This document shows, one piece after another, positions 1 through 6,472 of a DNA stretch of 12,370 nucleotides (positions are counted from its first letter, which is position 1; each line of letters opens with the position of its first letter). The translations under genes were made by a program, and so were the position numbers. The stretch spans positions 43,852 through 56,221 of the forward strand of contig DCGX01000001.1 of the NCBI GenBank assembly GCA_002315505.1. The letters are read 5' to 3'. The notes beneath the pieces are model-generated. The model had not been told where the DNA came from, searched no databases, and saw only the letters and a program-made list of their open reading frames with translations. This DNA comes from Ruminococcaceae bacterium UBA1767 (GTDB taxonomy: Bacteria; Bacillota; Clostridia; Oscillospirales; Acutalibacteraceae).

Positions 1-650
1 CAAACCTTCATACAAATTCCACATACAGCACCTCTGCCGATGTGTTGAAAATTTTTCTTCATATAGTTACTGCATTTTTCGGGATTAAAAATTTCTTCTC
101 TTTTTGTGCCGATTTCAAATAATCCGCCTAAGATTGCACCCGACGGACAGGCCTCAACACATTTGTTGCAGCTAATGCAGGGAGAAGTGTACTCAACCTC
201 ACTTAATTCAAAAGGGCAGTCGGTGAACAATGTGCCGAGTCGTATTCTTGCTCCGTATTTTTTATGGAGAAAAAGTGAGTTCTTACCGATTCCGCCTAAG
301 CCTGCGAGGGAGGCAACCTTCTTGTGCGAGTATCGTGCACAGTAGTTCCAGCCGTCCTTGTTAATGCTTTGTGATGCACCAATCGGGATATATTTATAGC
401 CGTATTTCTGCAGAATAAAACCGCATTGCAGTATCATTCTGTCGATAAATGCGTTAACTGTTCTGTAATGATGAAAATATGTGTGTGTCGGCTCATCGGT
501 GATTTCGTCAATTATCGCATCCGACAGCCTTACAACAATACTCATTGCGTAGCTTTTTTCTCCGAACGGACCGTCATCAACACAGGTAAACCCGACATCG
601 GCAACACCGTTTGAGAATAAAAAATCTTTCAATTCTTCCTGTATTTGCAT
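1..650 (-). CDS. QueG-like double [4Fe-4S] cluster protein, N-terminal part (3' end outside window)
   Basis: Translation of the minus strand from an ATG at 648-650 gives 216 codons without a stop and runs off the left edge. A GAGG ribosome site lies at 657-660. Residues 112-128 contain a glycine-rich A-G-L-G-G-I-G-K segment typical of the QueG (epoxyqueuosine reductase) family. It is followed by a CxxCxxCxxxCP ferredoxin motif (C158, C161, C164, C168, P169) and the start of a second cluster (C193, C210, C213). The family couples two [4Fe-4S] clusters to a cobalamin in the cytoplasm; true QueG makes queuosine in tRNA. The segment where QueG carries its catalytic Asp (a G-R-D-Y-H-like motif) reads H-H-Y-R-T-V-N at residues 60-66, so this may be a paralogue with another role rather than QueG. 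The family call is solid from the motifs; the substrate is unknown. Confidence 0.85.
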   Translation of the reverse strand, partial: MQIQEELKDFLFSNGVADVGFTCVDDGPFGEKSYAMSIVVRLSDAIIDEITDEPTHTYFHHYRTVNAFIDRMILQCGFILQKYGYKYIPIGASQSINKDGWNYCARYSHKKVASLAGLGGIGKNSLFLHKKYGARIRLGTLFTDCPFELSEVEYTSPCISCNKCVEACPSGAILGGLFEIGTKREEIFNPEKCSNYMKKNFQHIGRGAVCGICMKV

Positions 651-695
651 CTGATACCTCGAAAAATTAAACTAAAAATAAATTCGGTGATTGTA

Positions 696-848
696 ATGAC
701 CGAAAAAGAATATCTTCTTGAACGGATAAAAGAGCTTCAGAGAAATGTAAAAGACAGCTCTTTACCGATGAAGCAAAGGCTCAATCAAGCTAAGGCACTT
801 AAAACGTACAAATACGAGCTTGACAAACTGAATAATATTATAGATTAG
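696..848 (+). CDS. Small hypothetical protein, 50 aa
   Basis: A 50-codon frame starts at ATG 696 and is preceded by GGTGA at 686-690, five bases upstream. An in-frame ATG at 645 lies inside the divergent iron-sulfur gene's start region and has no ribosome site, so the shorter start is preferred. The product is highly charged and looks entirely helical. It begins M-T-E-K-E-Y-L-L-E-R, and two amphipathic helices are separated near residues 21-25 (S-S-L-P-M). It has no signal peptide, membrane segment or cysteine. It diverges from the QueG-like gene with about 45 bp between starts, and the next gene downstream has its own promoter, so it seems to be a single-gene unit. I do not recognise a family. 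A small protein-binding or regulatory role is possible but is only a guess. Confidence 0.55.
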   Translation: MTEKEYLLERIKELQRNVKDSSLPMKQRLNQAKALKTYKYELDKLNNIID

Positions 849-895
849 AAACCTCGAAAATGCAACAAAAAAATACCATTTTTGTTCTCAATTAA

Positions 896-924
896 TTGAC
901 GAAGCTCAAAAAATCTGTTATATT
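896..924 (+). promoter_or_regulatory. SigA-type promoter of the glycan export operon
   Basis: The -35 box TTGACG (896-901) and -10 box TATATT (919-924) are 17 bp apart, with TG at 916-917 forming an extended -10. Transcription should start near 931, giving a leader of about 25 bases before the TTG start at 957. No operator-like dyad is apparent. Confidence 0.75.
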
Positions 925-944
925 AGTATAAATGTCAATTAAAA

Positions 945-959
945 GGGGACATATTTTTG
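945..959 (+). promoter_or_regulatory. Ribosome site setting a TTG start
   Basis: GGGGA at 945-949 is seven bases from TTG at 957-959. No in-frame ATG with a ribosome site is found nearby, and the family's conserved N-terminal region begins just after this codon, so TTG is the best start. Confidence 0.7.
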
Positions 960-1775
960 AGAAAGACTGTCATTGAACCAAACGGCAAGAATTTCCAGTA
1001 TTGGAAAGATATATGGAACTACCGTGAGTTGGCACTTAATCTTGCAAAAAGGGATATTGTTGTAAGATACAAGCAGACGAGAATCGGCTTGGGCTGGGCT
1101 CTTATTGCTCCGATTATCAGCACTATAGTATCCACATTCATTTTCGGCACACTTGCCAATCTTTCGACCGATGGTTCAGCCCCTTATTTTATCATGGTAT
1201 TTGCAGGAAATACAGCATGGACTATGTTTTCCCGTTCTCTGACCACATCATCCTCGACATTTATTATGAATGCCAACATTATGAAAAAGGTCTATTATCC
1301 GAGAATTCTTTCGCCTATCGGAGCTGAGCTTGCATATTTGGTTGATGCACTTATTTCGATGGCAATGCTCATTATTATGATGCTTGTTGTCGGATATTAC
1401 CCGACAGTGCGAATGCTGCTGTTTCCCGTATTTTTGTTTTTGAATTTAGTTCTCGGAATGGCTTTCGGATTGTTTCTTTCTGCATTTAACATTAAATTCC
1501 GTGACCTTGCGCAGATAATTCCGTTTGCTGTTTCGATATGGCAGTACATAACTCCCGTTGTTTATTCCGTTGATTCTATTCCCGAGAAGTACAGATTACT
1601 GTACTCACTTAATCCTGCGGCAGGCTTTGTCAACGCATTCAAGTGGTGCATAATCGGCGATATGAAATTTGACTGGTTTACATTTCTCGTTGCAATCGGC
1701 TGGACAGTGGTTTTTGTTCCTTGTGGAATTGCGGCGTTCAGAAAATCCGAACGTACATTTGTTGATTTGGTGTGA
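957..1775 (+). CDS. ABC-2 type polysaccharide export permease (Wzm/TagG-like)
   Basis: This 272-residue protein is the membrane subunit of an ABC exporter that moves lipid-linked polysaccharide or teichoic-acid-type polymers across the cytoplasmic membrane. It has the hallmarks of the Wzm/TagG/RfbD family. These are an N-terminal amphipathic segment with R-D-I-V-V-R-Y-K-Q-T-R-I-G (residues 32-44), then L-G-W-A-L-I at 45-50, and about six membrane helices (roughly 45-67, 77-98, 125-147, 153-177, 185-205 and 240-262). The K-K-V-Y-Y-P-R segment (110-116) and N-P-A-A near 219-222 are typical of the family. Its length is normal. It starts with TTG behind GGGGA, and its stop is followed 11 bases later by the start of the matching ATPase, so the two form one transporter. 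The polymer cannot be named from this protein. Confidence 0.92.
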   Translation: MRKTVIEPNGKNFQYWKDIWNYRELALNLAKRDIVVRYKQTRIGLGWALIAPIISTIVSTFIFGTLANLSTDGSAPYFIMVFAGNTAWTMFSRSLTTSSSTFIMNANIMKKVYYPRILSPIGAELAYLVDALISMAMLIIMMLVVGYYPTVRMLLFPVFLFLNLVLGMAFGLFLSAFNIKFRDLAQIIPFAVSIWQYITPVVYSVDSIPEKYRLLYSLNPAAGFVNAFKWCIIGDMKFDWFTFLVAIGWTVVFVPCGIAAFRKSERTFVDLV

Positions 1776-1776
1776 C

Positions 1777-1789
1777 GGGGGATTATATG
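1777..1789 (+). promoter_or_regulatory. Ribosome site deciding the Wzt-like start
   Basis: GGGGGA at 1777-1782 is placed four bases before ATG 1787-1789. An in-frame GTG at 1772 overlaps the preceding stop but lies before this ribosome site, so ATG 1787 is preferred. Confidence 0.65.
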
Positions 1790-3046
1790 GACGAGAGATT
1801 AAAGGTTCTTGAAATTCGGAACATAAAAAAGAAATACGTTATTAAGCATATAGGAAAAAGTGAAAATCAGACATCGGTTTTTGAAAAGGTCAAAGCAAAG
1901 CTGAAATCACCCGAAAAGGAAGATTTCTGGGCATTGTCGGGAATTGACTTTGATGTGTATCAAGGCGAAAAGGTCGGCATTATCGGTAAAAACGGTGCAG
2001 GTAAATCCACACTTTTAAAGGTTATCTCACGTATTACCGAGCCTACTGACGGACGGATTGAAATGCTCGGCACAATTTCTTCAATGCTTGAGGTCGGTAC
2101 AGGCTTCAACGGTGAACTGACGGGCAGAGAGAATATTTATCTTAATGGTGCGATTCTCGGAATGACTAAGGCTGAGGTTGACAGGAAATTTGATGAAATA
2201 GTTGAATTTTCCGAGGTTGGTAAATTCATTGATACTCCCGTAAAAAGATATTCAAGCGGTATGTTTGTCCGACTGGCTTTTGCGGTTGCTTCGACACTCG
2301 AATCGGATATTTTGCTCGTTGACGAGGTTCTTGCCGTCGGTGATTCACGCTTTCAGAAAAAATGTATTGATAAAATGAAGGATATTGCATCGAGCGGTCG
2401 TACAATTCTTTTTGTCAGCCATCAGATGAATACAATTCGTCAGCTTTGCGACAGGGTAATTGTTCTGAATGAGGGTAAAGTGATTTACAACGGCGATGTT
2501 GAGGGCGGTATCCGTGTTTATAACAGCGAGGCATATACACAGAAATCAAACTATGTTGAATTTGCAGATTTGCCGAGACCTGTCGGATATAATCTCGACA
2601 AGGCAGAAATTTTATCCCTGCAGATTCTTGAGAATGAGCCCTGTATTTTTGAGGCTGATGAGTCGATAAAATTCAGATTACATATTAAAACAAAGGTTGA
2701 GAATATCGGTGACCTGAGCTTCAGAATTTTAATATGGCAGGCTGATGAAACTCCTGTTGAAATTGCATTTACAAAAACCTTTGCAAACATAAACGATGTC
2801 CGTGAATTTGATGTTGATGTTTCAATCAATGACCACAACCTTGCACCCGGACTGTATAAGGCGACAATAATTTTGTCGGGCGGTAAATCAACTGCAAACA
2901 GTGAAAATCTTGATTATGTTTATCCTGCTTTTATTTTCGAGGTGCTTCATTCCGACGGTACATCACGAAGCTGGCCACGGCAGTGGGGCAGAAGTCATTT
3001 CGATGATGTTGATGTACAGCTTGTTGAGGATGGTAACGCACAATGA
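1787..3046 (+). CDS. Polysaccharide ABC exporter ATPase with C-terminal domain (Wzt-like)
   Basis: This 419-residue cytoplasmic ATPase powers the permease encoded just upstream. The nucleotide-binding domain covers about residues 5-245. It has Walker A G-K-N-G-A-G-K-S-T (67-75), the family segment L-E-V-G-T-G-F (101-107), signature Y-S-S-G-M (155-159), Walker B I-L-L-V-D-E (175-180) and the switch His212. About 170 residues follow. They look like an all-beta domain and resemble in position the Wzt C-terminal carbohydrate-binding domain, which recognises the finished glycan before export in O-antigen systems. TagH-type teichoic acid exporters have a different tail, so a polymer with a recognised terminal feature is plausible here. 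Between residues 20 and 46 there is a charged insertion before the core ATPase strand, as in many Wzt/TagH proteins. The gene overlaps the pyruvyl transferase start by four bases (ATGA), suggesting translational coupling. Confidence 0.92.
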   Translation: MDERLKVLEIRNIKKKYVIKHIGKSENQTSVFEKVKAKLKSPEKEDFWALSGIDFDVYQGEKVGIIGKNGAGKSTLLKVISRITEPTDGRIEMLGTISSMLEVGTGFNGELTGRENIYLNGAILGMTKAEVDRKFDEIVEFSEVGKFIDTPVKRYSSGMFVRLAFAVASTLESDILLVDEVLAVGDSRFQKKCIDKMKDIASSGRTILFVSHQMNTIRQLCDRVIVLNEGKVIYNGDVEGGIRVYNSEAYTQKSNYVEFADLPRPVGYNLDKAEILSLQILENEPCIFEADESIKFRLHIKTKVENIGDLSFRILIWQADETPVEIAFTKTFANINDVREFDVDVSINDHNLAPGLYKATIILSGGKSTANSENLDYVYPAFIFEVLHSDGTSRSWPRQWGRSHFDDVDVQLVEDGNAQ

Positions 3047-4200
3047 GATATGCATTATATTCACATGGAGGAAGTCAGAACCACGGCTGTGAGGCGTTGG
3101 CAAGGACAGTTTCTGAATTAATCAAAACTTATGACAATACTGCTTTTGTAAAGCTGTATTCCTTCAGAAAAAGTGAAGATGAAGCGGCAGGTCTGAAATT
3201 TGTTGACGAAATAGAAGAATTTGATTACACCAAGCCGAAGTCAACAACTCTTGCCGATAAGCTGAAGATTTCCGTTTTGTCTAAAAAATCGCAGCGCAAA
3301 GCGGATGAATATTATTATTCGCTTTCATGTAAAAATCCATCGCTCAGGGAAAATGATATCTATATTTCAATCGGCGGAGATAATTACTGCTATGGTGATT
3401 CTCATATGGCTGTTGCGATGAATAAAGAACTGAAGCGACTCGGCAAAAAAACTATTCTGTGGGGTTGCTCGATTGATGAGGAAAGCCTTACCATTGAAAA
3501 GGTCGGGGATTTAAAGAGCTTCGATTTAATTATCGCAAGAGAAAGTATTACATACAAAACTCTGAAAAAAAACGGAATTGATAAAAATATTGTCCTGTTT
3601 CCCGATTCGGCATTCACTCTGAAGCCGGACGGAGCTTCTGACGTAAAGCCGAACACAATCGGATTAAATATCAGCGATTTGATTTGTCAGCGGTCTGACG
3701 GAAAATTCCTTGATTATGTTGATGGATTTATAAAATATCTGATAGAAAAAACCGATAAAAATATTCTGCTGATTCCTCACGTTACAAGAGGAGAGGAAAA
3801 CGATTTTTCCGTTCTTTCCGCACTTTTTGAAAACAATAAATGCGACAGAATCGGATTGATTGATAGGAGCTTGAATGCTCCTGAATACAAAAAAATTATT
3901 TCACAATGTGAAATGTTTATCGGAGCAAGAACTCACGCAACCATTGCGGCGTATTCGACCTGCGTGCCGACATTGGTAATCGGATACAGCATTAAGTCAA
4001 AGGGAATTGCAACGGATATTTTTTCGACCGAAGACGGACTTGTTGTTCCGATAGAAAATATTAATTCCACGAGGGATTTGATTAACTCATATATTGCTTT
4101 CTCCGAGAAGAAAGATGAATATAAAAAGCATCTTGAAAATGTAATGCCTGCATATATTGAAAAAGCACGTTGTGTTACTGATGCGATAAAGAATTTATAA
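3043..4200 (+). CDS. Polysaccharide pyruvyl transferase family protein
   Basis: This 385-residue soluble protein belongs to the polysaccharide pyruvyl transferase family (CsaB/WcaK-like), which moves a pyruvyl group from phosphoenolpyruvate onto a sugar as a ketal. The N-terminal strand reads M-R-Y-A-L-Y-S-H-G-G and leads into Q-N-H-G-C-E-A (12-18). I-S-I-G-G-D-N-Y (108-115) is the usual G-G-D loop, L-W-G-C-S-I (139-144) the next core segment, I-I-A-R-E-S (163-168) and F-P-D-S-A-F (186-191) follow. The C-terminal half has G-A-R-T-H-A (294-299) and G-Y-S-I-K (314-318), matching the R-x-H and Y-x-x-K positions that bind the donor in this family. It starts on the stop of the exporter ATPase (ATGA). 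Pyruvylation would give the exported polymer a negative charge or a binding tag. The acceptor sugar is not known, and some family members are annotated only by fold. Confidence 0.88.
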   Translation: MRYALYSHGGSQNHGCEALARTVSELIKTYDNTAFVKLYSFRKSEDEAAGLKFVDEIEEFDYTKPKSTTLADKLKISVLSKKSQRKADEYYYSLSCKNPSLRENDIYISIGGDNYCYGDSHMAVAMNKELKRLGKKTILWGCSIDEESLTIEKVGDLKSFDLIIARESITYKTLKKNGIDKNIVLFPDSAFTLKPDGASDVKPNTIGLNISDLICQRSDGKFLDYVDGFIKYLIEKTDKNILLIPHVTRGEENDFSVLSALFENNKCDRIGLIDRSLNAPEYKKIISQCEMFIGARTHATIAAYSTCVPTLVIGYSIKSKGIATDIFSTEDGLVVPIENINSTRDLINSYIAFSEKKDEYKKHLENVMPAYIEKARCVTDAIKNL

Positions 4201-4252
4201 ATAAAAAATATTATAAATTTTAATCAGTTTATATAAGAGTAAAGGAGAATTT

Positions 4253-5407
4253 ATGAAACCGATAACTACATTTATTCGTCATAACGGAATTAAAGTTCTG
4301 CTTGCCGCTGAAAAAGGGGTGCGTGGAATTTCACAGAAAAAGCTGTGTGGAAATCTTTATGATGTCGAGCCGAAATATGTCGGAACAAGCGTTAAGATTA
4401 TCCGGGAAACAAACGATACTTCGTATATCGCAAAGTACGATAAAAACGGAAGAATCGACAGTGGTGACTTTAAGATTCTTGTGACAACCGATTTACATCT
4501 CGGTGACGATATGGCACTTACCAGAAAAGCGCTCACAATGCTTTCAAAGCACGTCGCAGAAGAAAAACCCGATCTGATTCTTTTCACGGGTGACGTTGTG
4601 CTTTCCATGTGTCAGCAGATTGACGCTATTCAGTTCGGAGCATTTATGGAAAAAATGGGCGTTCACTGGGCATATGTTTTCGGCAATCACGAGGCACGTG
4701 AGGAAAAGGAATATCACAAATATTTCCTTATGAAGAATCTTTCGAGCTTCCCGCTTTGTCTTTCTAAGCTCGGTGATGAGAATCTTTTCGGTTATGGTAA
4801 TTTCATAATTAATATTATGAATTCCGAAACATCGATTAAGCAGAGCTTGTTCTGCTTCGATTCGGGCAGAGATATTATCGACAAATATCGTCTTGAATAC
4901 AATGTGCCTGCGGAAATGAGAGGCTACGATTTCATCAAGAACAATCAGATGAACTGGTACAAGAATAACCTTGCCGAATTCAAAGAGAATTACGGTGAAT
5001 TTAAGTCGATGATGTTTATGCATATTCCTATTCCGGAATTTGCAATTCCGATGGATTTTGATGCGGATAATAATCTCGGCACTCCGAACGGAAACGGTGA
5101 GATTCTTTACGGCGGAATGTATGAGTCTGTCGGCTGTTCACAGTTTAACAGCGGATTATTCGGACTTATTAAGGAGTTTGACAACACTCAGGCTGTATTC
5201 TCCGGTCACGACCATGTTAATGATTATTGTGCATTATATGACGGAGTTTATCTCGTTTATGCACAGTGCGGAGGATATGAAACATATACACTTGAGGAAA
5301 AAACAGGTTGGAGCGAAGACAAATGGGTGCAGGGTGTTACTATGGTTGATTTACATGGTGATTGCTCTTTCGACTTAAGACAGCGCTTCAACAGAAATTA
5401 TTTATAA
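4253..5407 (+). CDS. Calcineurin-like metallophosphoesterase (cytoplasmic)
   Basis: This 384-residue protein carries the full dimetal phosphoesterase set: D-L-H-L-G (D80, H82), G-D-V (D114), G-N-H-E (N145, H146), M-H-I-P (H257) and G-H-D-H (H319, H321). The enzyme should hydrolyse a phosphomonoester or phosphodiester using two metal ions. The overall pattern, with a long middle section and a late G-H-D-H, recalls the Dcr2/purple-acid-phosphatase-like branch. Before the first motif is a 70-residue extension without a signal peptide or convincing membrane helix, so the enzyme seems cytoplasmic. The gene follows a 52-base AT-rich gap after the pyruvyl transferase with a good AAAGGAG site (4242-4248). 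No promoter or terminator is convincing in that gap, so it is probably cotranscribed. Its substrate may be a phosphorylated sugar or lipid intermediate of the glycan pathway, which is inference. Confidence 0.88.
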   Translation: MKPITTFIRHNGIKVLLAAEKGVRGISQKKLCGNLYDVEPKYVGTSVKIIRETNDTSYIAKYDKNGRIDSGDFKILVTTDLHLGDDMALTRKALTMLSKHVAEEKPDLILFTGDVVLSMCQQIDAIQFGAFMEKMGVHWAYVFGNHEAREEKEYHKYFLMKNLSSFPLCLSKLGDENLFGYGNFIINIMNSETSIKQSLFCFDSGRDIIDKYRLEYNVPAEMRGYDFIKNNQMNWYKNNLAEFKENYGEFKSMMFMHIPIPEFAIPMDFDADNNLGTPNGNGEILYGGMYESVGCSQFNSGLFGLIKEFDNTQAVFSGHDHVNDYCALYDGVYLVYAQCGGYETYTLEEKTGWSEDKWVQGVTMVDLHGDCSFDLRQRFNRNYL

Positions 5408-5420
5408 TAGGAGAACTTAC

Positions 5421-6404
5421 ATGAAAAAACTTGCAATAATTGATGAATACAATTCCGAAACCCTGCAGACAGCTCTTAGTCTGCTTGATGATAACTGTTC
5501 GTTGAAAATCAACGGACTTAACGCATATCAGCTTGCAGAAATCGAAAAGGATGAACCGCATCTTTTTGAAAGAATTGCAGAAAAAATCAAAGAGGACAGA
5601 TGGAATCCTTCAGTGGGAATGTGGAGCTATTCCTTTAAGGATATTTCGCAGGAAAACCTGATAAGAAATATTGTCCTTTCAAAAAGATATTTTGAAGAGA
5701 AATTCGGAAAATCATATAAGGTTTTCTGCGGTAAAAAGATTTACAATAATTACCTTCCTGTTCTTGTATACAAATCCGGCTTTGATGCAGTTGTGCTTGA
5801 CGAGGAGGATAAATTGTACTGGCTTGACGGTGCAAATAATCATCGTACACTTGTTCTCGGCGGCTTCGATAAGATTGATGTTTCCGAGCTTGATGCTGAT
5901 TACATTGAAAATAACGAATTCGCAACCTATGAGGAGCTTTCCGCTGAAATGTATTCTTCTGCGATTGATGTTGAAAGCAAGAAGCTCGACAGCATTCCCA
6001 CACCGATGTCAGATGTTGAAAAGAAGGTAAATCTTGCCGAAAAGATTGCAACACAGAACAATGAAAATGCACAGGCAAAAATTAATGAGTGCTGGATTAA
6101 TATCTTCAAGGGTGAAAATGATTTGGCTGAAAAATCGGCAGATGAAATCATCAACGGCAGAGAATACAATGCAGATTTTGTCAGAATTGACCGTGAAGGT
6201 GTAAAAATTCTTGATTTTAAATTTGCAGATGACAATAGCAGTGACAAGATTCTCTGCTTGCAGGAGCTTGACGGAAAAGAAAAGACACTTCGCATTCTTT
6301 GCGATGAGATTGACCTTGGCTTCAGAACAGAAATTGAACCATATGAAATTGCAAATTATGTAATTGACAAGGATGGTTACGTTACAGAAGAATATTTCCG
6401 GTAA
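5421..6404 (+). CDS. Short GH38 alpha-mannosidase-like protein, apparently without catalytic residues
   Basis: There is no obvious full-length family match, but several segments follow the order of GH38 alpha-mannosidases. Residues 46-68 (P-H-L-F-E-R-I-A-E-K-I-K, then D-R-W-N-P, then V-G-M-W) resemble the region before the nucleophile, usually P-E-L-F-x-x-I-K and G-G-M-W. Residues 79-97 (N-L-I-R-N, then K-R-Y-F-E-E-K-F-G) resemble the following helix. Residues 200-235 resemble the helical middle domain, and residues 251-315, ending E-I-E-P-Y-E-I, resemble the last beta domain. The protein is 327 residues, against about 800 or more for active enzymes. The D-x-F-G position reads K-K-I-Y (105-108), the H-x-D pair near the N-terminus is reduced to I-I-D (6-8), and the late metal-binding His is not seen. 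It lacks a signal peptide. AGGAGA precedes the ATG, 13 bases after the phosphoesterase stop. It may be a sugar-binding or scaffold pseudoenzyme. The alignment is from memory. Confidence 0.55.
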   Translation: MKKLAIIDEYNSETLQTALSLLDDNCSLKINGLNAYQLAEIEKDEPHLFERIAEKIKEDRWNPSVGMWSYSFKDISQENLIRNIVLSKRYFEEKFGKSYKVFCGKKIYNNYLPVLVYKSGFDAVVLDEEDKLYWLDGANNHRTLVLGGFDKIDVSELDADYIENNEFATYEELSAEMYSSAIDVESKKLDSIPTPMSDVEKKVNLAEKIATQNNENAQAKINECWINIFKGENDLAEKSADEIINGREYNADFVRIDREGVKILDFKFADDNSSDKILCLQELDGKEKTLRILCDEIDLGFRTEIEPYEIANYVIDKDGYVTEEYFR

Positions 6405-6414
6405 TAAATAGTAG

Positions 6415-6443
6415 TTGTATTTTCTTTAATTTTATGTTAGAAT
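6415..6443 (+). promoter_or_regulatory. Promoter of the DUF4474-like lipoprotein gene
   Basis: TTGTAT (6415-6420) and TAGAAT (6438-6443) are 17 bp apart, with TG at 6435-6436 forming an extended -10. The start would be near 6450, with GGAGAG at 6460-6465 before ATG 6473. No terminator separates it from the glycan operon, so some read-through is likely. Confidence 0.65.
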
Positions 6444-6472
6444 TATATAAAACTAAATTGGAGAGATAACGT

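Noticed and set aside
106..614. Two plus-strand open frames (106-345 and 426-614)
   Set aside because: They lie opposite the iron-sulfur gene, whose minus-strand translation has clear cysteine motifs. They lack ribosome sites and recognisable protein character.
864..886. AT-only hairpin (AACAAAAA with TTTTTGTT) after the small gene
   Set aside because: The stem is nearly all A-T with a loose loop and no separate T-run, so it is too weak to call a terminator.
1772..1786. GTG at 1772 as start of the Wzt-like ATPase
   Set aside because: It overlaps the previous stop, but the GGGGGA ribosome site lies after it and at the right distance for ATG 1787.
4201..4252. Possible promoter before the metallophosphoesterase
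   Set aside because: The gap is AT-rich and has TATA-like runs, but no -35 box at a proper distance could be found.
4544..5023. Minus-strand open frame of 159 codons
   Set aside because: It is antisense to the metallophosphoesterase, which has all catalytic motifs in place. No ribosome site or family resemblance is visible.
5635..6295. Minus-strand frames of 147 and 122 codons and a plus-strand frame of 119 codons
   Set aside because: They overlap the GH38-like gene in other frames. Their translations are rich in Ser, His and Gln in a way typical of shadow frames, and the main frame has a strong AGGAGA site.
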